Shown piece after piece: positions 8,287-17,686 of a stretch of 64,000 nt of DNA. Position 1 is the first letter of the stretch, and each line of letters opens with the position of its first letter. The notes under the pieces are model-generated. The model was given only the letters and a program-made list of their open reading frames with translations, was not told the DNA's origin and made no database searches. This DNA is from Planktothrix sp. PCC 11201 (lineage in GTDB: Bacteria > Cyanobacteriota > Cyanobacteriia > Cyanobacteriales > Microcoleaceae), in NCBI RefSeq assembly GCF_900009135.1, contig NZ_LT797701.1:764629-828628 (forward strand), read 5' to 3'. The position numbers and the translations under genes were made by a program.

Positions 8287-10833
8287 ATGTTAAATAAAGG
8301 TTTAATGAGTTTAGGAATTTTACCCATTGTATTATTCAATAATTTTACCCTGAATTTGGGCAATTTTCAACCGCCAACAAATAACACTATTGTTCAAAAT
8401 AATACCCAGGATACAACGGCTTTATTTCAACAGGGAAAACAATATTACAATCAGGGACAATATATTGACGCGGCTGAAATTTTACAACGGGCAATTTTAG
8501 GTTTTTCTCAACAGGGAGATCGGGTGAATCAAGCGATCGCTTTAAGTAACCTCTCTTTGGTCTTTCAGCAATTAGGACAATGGCAGAAAGCCGAAAAAAC
8601 CCTGGAAGAAAGTTTGGGATTGATTCAGGATTCATCTTTTTCTAAACAACCTTTAATTCTAGCTCAAATCTTAGATATTCAAGGTCAATTACAACTAACA
8701 ACAGGACAGCCTGAACAAGCTATTAAAACCTGGAAACAAGCCTTTAAACTCTATGCTGAAGCAGGAAATTGGTTAGGAAAAATTACCAATCAAATTAATC
8801 AATCAATTGCTTTACAAAGTTTAGGACTTTATCGACAATCTTTAAAAACCTTAACAGAAGTCAACGAAACTCTAAAATCACAACCGGATTCTTTAATTAA
8901 AGCAACGGCTTTATTGAGTTTGGGAAATACCTTAAAACAGGTGGGAGATTTAACAACTTCTGAAAAGGTTTTAAAACAAAGTTTAGAATTAGCTAAAACC
9001 TTAAATAACTGGCAGTTATTAAGTCAAGTTTATTTGAGTTTAGCCAATCTTAATCGCAGTCAAAATAATTTGGATCTGGCTTTAAACTATTATCAAAATG
9101 CCACCAAAATTGCTCCCGATGCCTCGGGAAAAATCCAAGCCCTAATTAATCAATATAGTTTACTGATTGACTTAAACAAACAAACGGAAGCTGAAACTTT
9201 GTCAAATCAAATTCAATCTTTTCTGCCACAAGTTCCCGTCAGTCGGAGTTCAATTTATGCTAAAGTTAATTTTAGTAATTATTTAATCAAAGCTGAAAAA
9301 AAATCAGAGGGTAATTTTTCTGAAGTGATTGCCCTGATTAATACGGCAATTCAAGATGCTAAAAATCTACAGGATTTGCGAGCAGAATCCTACGCATTAG
9401 GAAGTTTGGGCAAGTTTTATGAACAAAATCAACAACCCTTAAAAGCCCAAGAGTTAACGGAAAAAGCATTGCTAATTGCCCAATCTATTAATGCCTCCGA
9501 TATTGCCTATCAATGGCAATGGCAGTTAGGAAGACTGCTCAAACAACAAAATCACAAAAACGAAGCGATCACCGCCTATACAGAAGCCGTTAATAACCTA
9601 AAATCCCTGAGAAAAGACCTAGTATCCATTGACCAAAATGTGCAGTTTTCCTTTCGGGAAAGTGTGGAACCTGTCTATCGAGAATTAGTCGATTTAATTT
9701 TACAATCTCCCACCCAGGAAAACCTGAAAATCGCCCGGGAACTGATAGAATCCCTACAGGTCGCAGAACTCGATAACTTTTTCCAAGAAGCCTGTTTAGA
9801 TCAAAAAATTAAACCCCAACAAATTGATCAAATCGATTCCCAAGCCGCCGTAATTTATCCGATTATTTTAGCGAATCGATTAGAAGTAATTATCTCAATT
9901 CCTGGTAAACCCTTACAACAGTATTCCACCACAATTCCTCAAGAACAAGTTGAAAATATCCTGCGGAAATTACGACTATCTTTCCAACCGATTTTTTCCA
10001 CAAAAGAGCGGATAGAATTATCTCAACAGGTTTATGAATGGCTGATTCGTTCAGCCGAACAGGATCTCAAAAATAATTCGATTAAAACCTTGGTTTTTGT
10101 CTTAGATGGTTCCCTGCGGAATATCCCCATGGCTGCCCTATATGATGGTAAAAAATATCTCGTTGAAAACTATAATCTAGCCCTAACCCCCGGTTTACAA
10201 CTCCTGGCTTCTCGCTCCCTAAAACCGAATCAACTACAAACCTTAACCGTCGGATTAAGTGAAGCTCGCCAAGGATTTTCCGCCTTACCTGCGGTTGCCT
10301 CGGAAATTCAACAAATTCAGGAAAATATTCCCACAAAAGTTTTATTGAATCAACAATTTACCCGGGATGCCGTTGAACAACAAATTCAAAAAAACGCCTT
10401 TCCTATCGTACATTTAGCCACCCATGGACAATTTAGTTCTAAAGCCGAAGATACATTTTTATTAACTTGGGAAAGTCGAATTAATGTTAAAGATTTAGAT
10501 TATCTGCTTCGTAGTCGCCAACCCGGAGAACAAAACCCTGTGGAATTACTGGTTTTGAGTGCCTGCGAAACCGCCACCGGAGATCAACGAGCCGCTTTAG
10601 GGTTAGCGGGGGTAGCCGTGCGTTCGGGGGCGCGGAGTACCTTGGCGACCTTATGGCAAGTTAATGATACCTCCACCGCCTCCTTGATGGCACAATTCTA
10701 TCAAGAATTAATACGGCCCCAAGTCACTAAATCCCAAGCCCTGCGCCAAGCCCAGTTAAAACTGTTACAGCAGCCTGAATATCAAGATCCCTATTATTGG
10801 GCTCCCTTTGTTTTAGTAGGAAATTGGCAGTGA
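8287..10833 (+). CDS. TPR-CHAT domain protein (caspase-like protease domain)
   Basis: 848 residues. A probable signal or anchor segment at residues 5-25 is followed by about 450 residues of tetratricopeptide repeats (TTALFQQGKQYYNQGQYIDA, NWLGKITNQINQSIALQSLG). The C-terminal CHAT domain begins near residue 590 and carries the His in H-L-A-T-H-G-Q-F and the Cys in L-S-A-C-E-T-A-T-G-D, so the Cys-His dyad is intact. CHAT proteins are caspase-like peptidases whose TPR part senses partners; in cyanobacteria they are numerous and mostly uncharacterised. It is transcribed divergently from the epimerase gene, with 111 bases between the starts. Confidence 0.9.
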   Translation: MLNKGLMSLGILPIVLFNNFTLNLGNFQPPTNNTIVQNNTQDTTALFQQGKQYYNQGQYIDAAEILQRAILGFSQQGDRVNQAIALSNLSLVFQQLGQWQKAEKTLEESLGLIQDSSFSKQPLILAQILDIQGQLQLTTGQPEQAIKTWKQAFKLYAEAGNWLGKITNQINQSIALQSLGLYRQSLKTLTEVNETLKSQPDSLIKATALLSLGNTLKQVGDLTTSEKVLKQSLELAKTLNNWQLLSQVYLSLANLNRSQNNLDLALNYYQNATKIAPDASGKIQALINQYSLLIDLNKQTEAETLSNQIQSFLPQVPVSRSSIYAKVNFSNYLIKAEKKSEGNFSEVIALINTAIQDAKNLQDLRAESYALGSLGKFYEQNQQPLKAQELTEKALLIAQSINASDIAYQWQWQLGRLLKQQNHKNEAITAYTEAVNNLKSLRKDLVSIDQNVQFSFRESVEPVYRELVDLILQSPTQENLKIARELIESLQVAELDNFFQEACLDQKIKPQQIDQIDSQAAVIYPIILANRLEVIISIPGKPLQQYSTTIPQEQVENILRKLRLSFQPIFSTKERIELSQQVYEWLIRSAEQDLKNNSIKTLVFVLDGSLRNIPMAALYDGKKYLVENYNLALTPGLQLLASRSLKPNQLQTLTVGLSEARQGFSALPAVASEIQQIQENIPTKVLLNQQFTRDAVEQQIQKNAFPIVHLATHGQFSSKAEDTFLLTWESRINVKDLDYLLRSRQPGEQNPVELLVLSACETATGDQRAALGLAGVAVRSGARSTLATLWQVNDTSTASLMAQFYQELIRPQVTKSQALRQAQLKLLQQPEYQDPYYWAPFVLVGNWQ

Positions 10834-11011
10834 ATTTGTGACTCTGACCGTAGGTTATTAAAGATTTAATTGCGTTTGCTATCCTGGTTTTTAGATAGGT
10901 TTTTGATAAAATTAAAATATTAGTGCATCACCCGGGACAAATTCATCTCAGACCAGTCCCGTTGAATCTGATTCCATGATTTATTGGTATTCTTTGGAGA
11001 CTTATACTTTT

Positions 11012-11806
11012 ATGCCTCGGAAACATTTGCACCAACATTGGATTAGCCTGTCTCTCCTTACCCTTGTGGGAGGAGCTTTTGTTCCCCAACTGTCTGTTAT
11101 CGCCCAGCCTAACAGTGCTGAGGGCATCCGAATCAGTATGGCTTTTGAACCCCCAGCCGGGGAAGGAATGCCCAGCCGCACCGCCGGGGGAGGTTCTCGC
11201 GGTCAATGCCCTAATGTTGCCCAGGGAATCAACCCCCCCTTAATGGCTTTAGTTCCGGCTTTTTCGACTCAGCCGAATAGCAAACAAACGGATATTAAAG
11301 GGTTGACGGTGGCAGCAACTCCGACCTTCTTTTTTTATGTTCCCCCAATTCCGGCAACCAAAGCCGCTTTTAGTCTGAAAGATCAAAACAACAACGACAT
11401 TTACCAAACCAATGTGGCGATTTCTGATCAACAGGGAATTGTTAGTATTGAAATTCCCAAAGACACCCCGCCCTTAAAAGTTGGTCAAACCTATCGTTGG
11501 TCATTTGGGGTAATTTGTAGTGCGGAAAATACCACCGAACCTAAAGTTGTGTTTGTGACTGGGGAAATCAAAAGAACCGAACCCGATGCCAGCTTAAAGG
11601 CAAAATTGCAACAAGCTAAACCCTTGGAACAGGCTAAAATTTATGCTGAAAATGGGATTTGGTTTGAGAGTTTAACCACCTTAGCCAAATTGCGTCAAAC
11701 TCAACCAACCGATAGCAATTTAACTCAAGAATGGAAACAACTTTTGGAATCCGTTGGTTTAGAAACGATTGCCAATCAACCATTTGTAAATACCCTTGAT
11801 CATTAA
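11012..11806 (+). CDS. DUF928 family exported protein
   Basis: 265 residues from ATG 11012 (MPRKHLHQHW), which gives a normal signal peptide ending near VIAQ; an ATG at 10976 would add 12 residues before it. The DUF928 hallmark is the G-G-G-S-R-G-Q-C segment after the P-x-x-G-E-G-M-P-x-R-T-A stretch, followed by beta-rich sequence (TFFFYVPPIPATKAAFSL, YRWSFGVIC). DUF928 genes in cyanobacteria are very often next to CHAT-TPR or CHASE2 genes, and both are neighbours here: CHAT-TPR 178 bases upstream and CHASE2 cyclase 16 bases downstream. Function unknown; joint work with these signalling proteins is inferred from context. Confidence 0.85.
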   Translation: MPRKHLHQHWISLSLLTLVGGAFVPQLSVIAQPNSAEGIRISMAFEPPAGEGMPSRTAGGGSRGQCPNVAQGINPPLMALVPAFSTQPNSKQTDIKGLTVAATPTFFFYVPPIPATKAAFSLKDQNNNDIYQTNVAISDQQGIVSIEIPKDTPPLKVGQTYRWSFGVICSAENTTEPKVVFVTGEIKRTEPDASLKAKLQQAKPLEQAKIYAENGIWFESLTTLAKLRQTQPTDSNLTQEWKQLLESVGLETIANQPFVNTLDH

Positions 11807-11822
11807 TTAAGGTTAAACTCCC

Positions 11823-13781
11823 ATGCAGTATGAAGTTATGAAATCAAAAAAAACCGCCTTCAGACTTCATACTTTAAGAATGCGAGTTTCTTGGCAAGGG
11901 CTGAAGTTATTCCGTTATTTATGGTTAAGTCCATTGATAACCGCTTCAGTCATTGCCTTGCAAAGTACAGGTTTTTTACAACTTTTAGATTGGGCAACTT
12001 TTGATCAATTTGTCCGTTGGCGACCCCTGGAAGCTCCCGACCCTCGAATCGTTATTGTTACGATTGATGAACCGGATTTAAAAAAGCTCGGACAATGGCC
12101 AATTCCTGATGCTATTTTAGCAAAATTAATTAAGAAAATCAAGCAACAACACCCCGTTGCCATTGGCTTAGATATTTATAGAAACTTACCCGTTGAACCA
12201 GGGAATAAGGACTTAGTTACTGTTTTTAAAACTACTCCCAATTTAATTGGTGTAGAAAAAGTTGTTGAGGATCAAAATCGAGCTTCTATTGAACCCCCAC
12301 CCATCTTAAAAGAGAAAGATCAAGTGGGGGCTGCGGATTTAATTTTAGATGCCGATGGCAAAATTCGTCGGGCATTATTATCCATAAAACCCCCGAATAG
12401 TCCTACAATTCTTAATTTGGGGGCGCGGGTTGCTCTGATGTATTTAGAAGCTCAAGGAGTGACACCGGAAATGACGGCAAATCATCAGGTGAAATTAGGA
12501 AAAGCCGAATTCATTAGATTTACTAAAAATGATGGCGGTTATGTTCGTGCTGATGATAAGGGGTATCAAATCCTATTAAATTATCGAGGATCGCAGGATA
12601 ATTTTAATAAAATTTCGATAACGGAGGTTTTAAATAATCAAATTCCTCCAGATTTTTTTAAAAATAAAATTGTATTAATTGGCCCCTTTGCTCAAAGTTT
12701 AAATGATTTATTTTTTACTCCCTATACCAGTAATTTATTTAGTATCAGCGATCGAACTCCTGGGGTGATTATTCATGCCAATATTGCCAGTAAAATCATT
12801 AGTAGCGCCTTAGATGGACGGCCTTTAATTTATGTTTGGTCAGATCGAATGGAGTGGTTTTGGGTATTTGTTTGGTCAACTTTAGGAAGTAGCTTAGGCT
12901 GGGTTTATGGGGGAACCCGTTGGACTGCCTATTGTTTGATTTTAGCGACCGGGAGTTTAATTCTGATTTCCTACTGGGCTTTTTTAAGTGGATGGTGGCT
13001 CCCCTTAATTTCTCCTCTATTAGCATTAGTTAGTTCGGGAATGGTGGTCACAGCTTATATTGCTAATGTTGAACGTCAAGACCGGAAAATGGTAATGACT
13101 TTATTTCAACGTTATGTGACTCCTAAAATTGCCGAAACAATTTGGCAAAATCGAGAGGATTTATTAGAAAAAGGTCAAATCATGGGACAGAAAATGATTG
13201 CTACTGTCCTATTTACTGATATTAGAGGATTTAGTACCATTGCTGAACAAATGGAACCAGCTATGTTAATGGGTTGGTTAAATGAATATATGAATGCTAT
13301 GGCTAATACTGTGTTTGAACATGATGGAGTTGTGGATAAATTTATGGGGGATGCTGTGATGGCGGTTTTTGGAGTTCCTATTCCTAGAAATTCCGATCAA
13401 GAAATTGCTCAAGATGCCACATCGGCGGTATCCTGTGCTTTAGCAATGGGGGAAAAATTGCGCTCTCTAAATCAACATTGGAAACAACAAAATCAACCCA
13501 TAATTTCTATGAGAATTGGGATTGCGACCGGAATTGTCGTAACCGGAAGTTTAGGAAGTTCTCAACGAATGGAATACACAACTTTAGGGGATAGTGTTAA
13601 TATTGCGGCTCGCTTAGAAAGTTATGATAAATCGTTTTATAATCAAGGAATCTGTCGGATATTAATTAATGAAGAAACCCATAAACAAATTGATAGTAGG
13701 TTTCCTACCTGTTATGTTGGTCGGGTTCAATTACATGGACGTCAACAGTTAATTAATATTTATCAAGTCCTGAATGATTAA
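11823..13781 (+). CDS. CHASE2-domain class III adenylate/guanylate cyclase
   Basis: 652 residues. An N-terminal transmembrane helix (about 33-52) precedes an extracytoplasmic CHASE2 sensor (about 55-330, beginning FDQFVRWRPLEAPDPRIVIV). Then come three transmembrane helices (about 340-420) and a cytoplasmic class III cyclase domain. The catalytic domain shows V-L-F-T-D-I-R-G-F (metal Asp), K-F-M-G-D-A-V-M-A-V-F-G (second metal Asp) and Y-T-T-L-G-D-S-V-N-I-A-A-R-L-E (base/ribose contacts). It should make cAMP (or cGMP) in response to an external signal. It follows the DUF928 gene by 16 bases, probably in one transcript. Confidence 0.93.
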   Translation: MQYEVMKSKKTAFRLHTLRMRVSWQGLKLFRYLWLSPLITASVIALQSTGFLQLLDWATFDQFVRWRPLEAPDPRIVIVTIDEPDLKKLGQWPIPDAILAKLIKKIKQQHPVAIGLDIYRNLPVEPGNKDLVTVFKTTPNLIGVEKVVEDQNRASIEPPPILKEKDQVGAADLILDADGKIRRALLSIKPPNSPTILNLGARVALMYLEAQGVTPEMTANHQVKLGKAEFIRFTKNDGGYVRADDKGYQILLNYRGSQDNFNKISITEVLNNQIPPDFFKNKIVLIGPFAQSLNDLFFTPYTSNLFSISDRTPGVIIHANIASKIISSALDGRPLIYVWSDRMEWFWVFVWSTLGSSLGWVYGGTRWTAYCLILATGSLILISYWAFLSGWWLPLISPLLALVSSGMVVTAYIANVERQDRKMVMTLFQRYVTPKIAETIWQNREDLLEKGQIMGQKMIATVLFTDIRGFSTIAEQMEPAMLMGWLNEYMNAMANTVFEHDGVVDKFMGDAVMAVFGVPIPRNSDQEIAQDATSAVSCALAMGEKLRSLNQHWKQQNQPIISMRIGIATGIVVTGSLGSSQRMEYTTLGDSVNIAARLESYDKSFYNQGICRILINEETHKQIDSRFPTCYVGRVQLHGRQQLINIYQVLND

Positions 13782-13800
13782 AATTATGGCGTTGTTGCCC

Positions 13801-13908
13801 GTTGTTGCGCTTCAGCGCACTCTTGATCAGAGTGTTCATCCCAACAACCAAAAACATTTGTTGTTGTGCTTCAGTGCCCTCATAAAGATTGCGCTGAAGC
13901 GCAACAAC
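13801..13908. repeat. Inverted repeat with a third internal copy
   Basis: GTTGTTGCGCTTCAGCGCA (13801-13819) is the exact reverse complement of 13890-13908, separated by 70 bases. A third, direct but imperfect copy (TTGTTGTGCTTCAGTGC, 13861-13877) lies between them. The unit itself contains the small palindrome GCGCTTCAGCGC. It sits between two convergent genes and could form a long hairpin. It is either a bidirectional terminator or a short repetitive element. Confidence 0.75.
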
Positions 13909-13914
13909 AAACTT

Positions 13915-14886
13915 TTAATTAGGATTAAAAGGAGTATATTTTCCCCCCAATGCTTCCACAATAGTTTTAGTATTTTTAACCAACATTTTAATATAGGTTT
14001 CTCCCGCACTTCCTGGAATTCCAATCGAATCAGAATATAACTGCTCTGGAGCTAATTTAACTCCCGATTCTTCCGCAACCGTTGTAATTAATTGCGGGTT
14101 AATAGTGGTTTCCGCAAAAATAGCTGGAACTCCCGCTTGTTGAATCGAACTCGCTAAAGTTTTAACAGTTTTTGCACTCGGTTGTTCTTCCGTACTAATC
14201 CCAATTAATGTACCAATAACCTCTAATTTATAGTCATGGGCATAATATTGAAACGCATCATGGGTTGTCACTAACTTTCTATTTTTAGGGGGAATAGTTG
14301 CGATTTGTTCTTGAATCCAAGTATCTAATTGAGTTAACTCCCGTGTCAATTTTGCTGCATTTTTATTGAAAATCTCCCGATCTTCAGGAGATAAAATAAT
14401 CAACTCATCCCTAATTTTATTCGCCATTAAAATAGCATTTTTAGCCGTTCCCCAAACATGAGGATCGGGTTGTTTTTGTCCTTTATATTGAAAATCCAAA
14501 GGTTTAACTACCTCCCCCACAGCCACTTTTTTTCCTTGAGTTCCCGCCGCCCTAATTAACTTAATTAATCCCGGTTCTAAATTATAACCATTATAAAAAA
14601 TTAAATCCGCCTTTTCTAAAGCAATACTATCTTGAGGAACAGGTTCATAAACATGGGGATCTGTACCCGGCTTTAAAATTCCTAGATGTTCAATTTCATC
14701 CCCAGCAATTTGTTCAGTTAAATCAGCAATAATGGTACTCGTAGATACTACTTTTGGTTGATTGCTATTAACAGAAAGGTCGGTTTTCCCTTGAGTACAA
14801 CTACTTAATCCCGTTAACAGAATCCCGAAAAAAATACCCCTAAACCTTATAGAAAAGGACTTTTGAGCAATTATTGGCAACATCAT
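13915..14886 (-). CDS. mntC: Manganese/zinc ABC transporter substrate-binding lipoprotein (MntC/ZnuA type)
   Basis: 323 residues, cluster A-1 metal-binding protein. A lipoprotein signal ends L-L-T-G-L-S-S-C (lipobox Cys about residue 30). Metal ligands expected in the family are visible: His in P-G-T-D-P-H-V-Y-E-P, His in D-P-H-V-W-G, H-D-A-F-Q-Y-Y, and Asp in L-Y-S-D-S-I-G. The long His-rich loop of many ZnuA proteins is missing, and the C-terminus resembles cyanobacterial MntC, so manganese is favoured over zinc. It is divergent from the ATPase gene, with 88 bases between the starts. No permease gene is adjacent. Confidence 0.85.
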   Translation of the reverse strand: MMLPIIAQKSFSIRFRGIFFGILLTGLSSCTQGKTDLSVNSNQPKVVSTSTIIADLTEQIAGDEIEHLGILKPGTDPHVYEPVPQDSIALEKADLIFYNGYNLEPGLIKLIRAAGTQGKKVAVGEVVKPLDFQYKGQKQPDPHVWGTAKNAILMANKIRDELIILSPEDREIFNKNAAKLTRELTQLDTWIQEQIATIPPKNRKLVTTHDAFQYYAHDYKLEVIGTLIGISTEEQPSAKTVKTLASSIQQAGVPAIFAETTINPQLITTVAEESGVKLAPEQLYSDSIGIPGSAGETYIKMLVKNTKTIVEALGGKYTPFNPN

Positions 14887-14974
14887 TTTATGATTTTCAT
14901 AATCTTTTCATTTTCATGATAGACTAGAAACATCATCCTCCCCCAAAAGGGAATAAAAAACACAGCAAACGCCG
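14887..14974. promoter_or_regulatory. Shared divergent control region of the metal transporter genes
   Basis: This 88-bp AT-rich spacer must hold both promoters. ATTTTCAT occurs twice in direct orientation 17 bases apart (14893-14900 and 14910-14917), followed by GATAG. The repeated octamer is a plausible site for a metal-responsive regulator (Mn or Zn). Which regulator binds cannot be read from the sequence. Confidence 0.35.
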
Positions 14975-15736
14975 ATGAACATTATAGACTTCCCCCATCC
15001 TAACCCAGCCTTAACTATCGACCACCTTAGCGTCAACTATCGCGGGGTAGAAGCATTGCGAGATATCTGTTTAAACATCCAACCCAGACGACTAACCGGG
15101 ATTATTGGGCCGAATGGGGCGGGGAAAAGTACCTTAATGAAGGCGATGTTGGGGTTAATTCCCATGGGCAAGGGTGCGGTGGTCTATGACGGAAAACCCC
15201 TAATTCAGCAACGTCAACGGGTCGCCTATGTTCCTCAGCGATCGCAAATTGACTGGAACTATCCAGCAACAGTTTGGGATATTGTGATGATGGGGAGAGT
15301 GCGGAAAACCGGGTGGTTGCGTCCTTTTTCTGGAGTCAGTCGTCGCATCGCCACCCAAGCGTTAGAAAGGGTAGGAATGGTTGAATATAAACATCGCCCC
15401 ATTGGTCAACTGTCGGGCGGTCAACAACAGCGCGTATTTTTAGCCCGATCTTTAGCCCAGGAAGCGGAGATTTTTTGTTTTGATGAACCCTTTGTCGGGA
15501 TTGATCAAAAAACCGAAGCGGTGATTTTTAGTTTATTTCGAGAGTTAGCCGAATCGGGTAAAATTGTAATTGTGATTAACCATGATTTGGGGGAATCCAT
15601 TGTTAATTTTGATGATTTGGTTCTTCTCAATCAAGAAGTCATTGCTATGGGCAATCGTCAACAAGTTTTGAAAGAAGATTATCTACAACAAGCCTATGGC
15701 GGAAAGGTATTTTTCTTTTCTGAAAATGTAGCTTAA
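14975..15736 (+). CDS. mntA: Manganese/zinc ABC transporter ATP-binding protein
   Basis: 253 residues. It drives import of the metal delivered by the binding protein. Walker A G-P-N-G-A-G-K-S-T near residue 45, Q-loop V-P-Q-R-S-Q-I-D-W, signature L-S-G-G-Q-Q-Q-R near residue 148, Walker B I-F-C-F-D-E-P-F and the switch His in V-I-N-H-D-L-G are all intact. The Q-R-S-Q-I-D-W-N-Y-P segment is characteristic of Mn/Zn-type ATPases. It is divergent from the binding-protein gene. The next gene is on the other strand and unrelated, so the membrane permease must be encoded elsewhere or have been lost. Confidence 0.88.
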   Translation: MNIIDFPHPNPALTIDHLSVNYRGVEALRDICLNIQPRRLTGIIGPNGAGKSTLMKAMLGLIPMGKGAVVYDGKPLIQQRQRVAYVPQRSQIDWNYPATVWDIVMMGRVRKTGWLRPFSGVSRRIATQALERVGMVEYKHRPIGQLSGGQQQRVFLARSLAQEAEIFCFDEPFVGIDQKTEAVIFSLFRELAESGKIVIVINHDLGESIVNFDDLVLLNQEVIAMGNRQQVLKEDYLQQAYGGKVFFFSENVA

Positions 15737-15810
15737 TTGATTTCGGGATGCAAACAATAACTGCCTTGTTAGTTAACAGTTAACTGTCATCAGTCAACTG
15801 TCAACTCCTT

Positions 15811-16782
15811 TTAATACAGCCGACTTAAAACATAATCTGCTAAACCAATTAACGCCTGTCGAGATTCACAAGTTTGAAAAGATTCCAAATACTTGACCGC
15901 TTGTTGGGCATGATAAGAGGCTAATTCCCTAGAGCGTTGAATCCCGGAGCTATCTTTAATTAAGGTCAAAGCCTGTTCTAAATCTCCATCAGCAGTAAAT
16001 TCCCGCTCAATTAAAGTTTCCAGGTAGGGTTTTTCTTCTAAAGCATAAAGGGTGGGTGCAGTTAAATTTCCACTTTTGAGATCAGACGCTGCGGGTTTCC
16101 CTAATTCCTCGGTTAAACCCGTAAAATCCAAAATATCATCAACAATTTGAAAGGCTAAACCTAGATAACGACCATAGTTATATAAATCTTCGGTTTGTTG
16201 CGGAGAAACTTCACTCAAAACACCTGCCGCTTTAGAACTATTGGCAATCAAAGAAGCCGTTTTATAATAACTTTTTTCTAGGTAGGCTTCAATGGATAAC
16301 CCTGTATCAAACCGATTCAGACCCTGTTGAATTTCTCCTTCTGCTAAATTCATAATCACCTGGGACAACAATTTCACCACTTCCAGGTTATCCAAATTGG
16401 CTAAATACCAAGAAGATTGGGCAAAGAGAAAGTCTCCTGCTAATACCGCAACTCGGTTATTAAACAAACTATGAACCGTGGGAACTCCCCGACGCATTTC
16501 AGAATCGTCCACGACATCATCATGGACAAGACTGGCGGTATGGATCATTTCCGTGATTTCTGCTAACCTCCGGTGCTTGAGGGTAATATTTTGATCGGGC
16601 ATTGTCATTCGGGAAATTAACAGGACAATCGCAGGACGTACCCGTTTCCCTTTGACACTAAACAGGTGTTCTGCGGCGGCATACAAAATCGGATGTCGTG
16701 CACCGACAAGCTGTTTTAAGTTATCGGTTAACTGCCGCAGGTCTGCTTCAACTGGCGAAAATAAAAAAGTTTGCGATGTCAT
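15811..16782 (-). CDS. sds: Solanesyl diphosphate synthase (long-chain trans-prenyl transferase)
   Basis: 323 residues, the normal length. It condenses isopentenyl diphosphate units to the C45 side chain of plastoquinone. The first aspartate-rich motif is D-D-V-V-D-D-S-E-M-R-R-G near residue 92 and the second F-Q-I-V-D-D-I-L-D-F near residue 212; G-K-R-V-R-P near residue 45 binds isopentenyl diphosphate. Small residues before the first motif (T-A-S-L-V-H) fit a long-chain product. Chain length is inferred from similarity to cyanobacterial Sds. Confidence 0.92.
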   Translation of the reverse strand: MTSQTFLFSPVEADLRQLTDNLKQLVGARHPILYAAAEHLFSVKGKRVRPAIVLLISRMTMPDQNITLKHRRLAEITEMIHTASLVHDDVVDDSEMRRGVPTVHSLFNNRVAVLAGDFLFAQSSWYLANLDNLEVVKLLSQVIMNLAEGEIQQGLNRFDTGLSIEAYLEKSYYKTASLIANSSKAAGVLSEVSPQQTEDLYNYGRYLGLAFQIVDDILDFTGLTEELGKPAASDLKSGNLTAPTLYALEEKPYLETLIEREFTADGDLEQALTLIKDSSGIQRSRELASYHAQQAVKYLESFQTCESRQALIGLADYVLSRLY

Positions 16783-17464
16783 GGATTAGCCAACTCAGGC
16801 ATTGAGTTAACAAAATTTTACATATTATAGTCTGATTCTAAGCTGTTTCGGCTCAGGGGATCGCATTTTTGCTAAAATATTGTATCGAGAACTCTCCGTA
16901 GCCGGAAGCAGTCCTCAAAAATTTAAACACCGTTAACCCTTGAAAAAGGTCGCTTCTGGTGCTTTTGCGCCCCCTTTCCCCTACTCTATTTTTTAGGCTC
17001 GGTGGGCGGATTAAATACTGAAAAAAATTTCCGTGAATAGCCTCCATTCTCTAATTTTTATGTTATCTTGGAAGCAGGAGTTTAAGGAATTCTATACATT
17101 AGGGACAACAGGTCTAGCGACTGGGTTCAGGAGAATCTATCGCCACCTAATTAATCTATTGGCTTAAGGATAGCCGTTAGGACTTCTCGACGAGCTTCTA
17201 ACTTCATTCTGGTCATTAGGCTGTCCACAATATCGGTGAGGGGAGTCTCTATTTAGGGTTTGATGAGAGAATCCTGGGTTTTAAAGTAGGGAATCCTCTG
17301 CTGAGTTTCGGTATAAGCAATATTTCGGGGAAATGAGAATTTCCCTCGGAGATTTTCTATTTGTGGGTCATCAAGAGCGCAGGCGTTAGCGATCGCGTGT
17401 TGACCTGATGTAGCGGGTCTTAAACTTCTGTGATGCTCCTCCTCCTATTTCTTCGGGCTGACTC
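16783..17464. other. Gene-poor stretch
   Basis: No convincing gene is seen. The only longer frame (minus strand 17047-16853, 64 codons) has biased, non-protein-like composition and no ribosome site. No tRNA, tmRNA, RNase P RNA or riboswitch core is recognised. A transcript leader or small RNA cannot be excluded. Confidence 0.4.
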
Positions 17465-17575
17465 ATGATGTTCTATAACGATATGCCTTTAACCATCCCG
17501 CTCCTGGCCGCGGGTTATGTTTTAATGATTTATTTACTCTTAGCCCTTGCTAAGTATACGACAAACATCTCCTGA
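17465..17575 (+). CDS. Possible 36-residue single-helix membrane peptide
   Basis: An ATG-ATG start gives a 36-residue frame ending TGA at 17573-17575. The first seven residues are polar, then PLTIPLLAAGYVLMIYLLLA forms one transmembrane helix, with a short AKYTTNIS tail. The layout resembles the small single-helix subunits of thylakoid complexes, but I cannot match it to a named one. There is no clear Shine-Dalgarno sequence. It lies alone between sds and murI. It may be real or chance. Confidence 0.35.
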   Translation: MMFYNDMPLTIPLLAAGYVLMIYLLLALAKYTTNIS

Positions 17576-17581
17576 TCGTAG

Positions 17582-17600
17582 GGGCGAGGTCTCCTCGCCC
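17582..17600. repeat. GGGCGAGG/CCTCGCCC palindromic repeat
   Basis: Eight-base perfect arms (17582-17589 and 17593-17600) around TCT. It belongs to the same GTAGGGGCG-type palindrome group seen near 3.3, 36.8, 52.6 and 53.9 kb. Confidence 0.6.
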
Positions 17601-17632
17601 ATTACGGTGTCAGTGTAATTTGTTGACATCCT

Positions 17633-17653
17633 CACCGCCCTAGAAGTGCGGTG
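17633..17653. repeat. Hairpin resembling an IS200/IS605-type element end
   Basis: CACCGCCCTAGAAGTGCGGTG forms a short stem and follows TTGACATCCT. As I recall, this motif occurs at the ends of IS200/IS605-family elements in cyanobacteria. No transposase lies nearby, so this would be an end left behind. The stem has one mismatch (CCGCCC against GTGCGG). Confidence 0.4.
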
Positions 17654-17686
17654 ATTCCTCGCCGCGCCACCGTTTTACGGATGGTC

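Noticed and set aside
16853..17047. 64-codon minus-strand frame
   Set aside because: Lacks a ribosome site and protein-like pattern; it lies in a gene-poor stretch.
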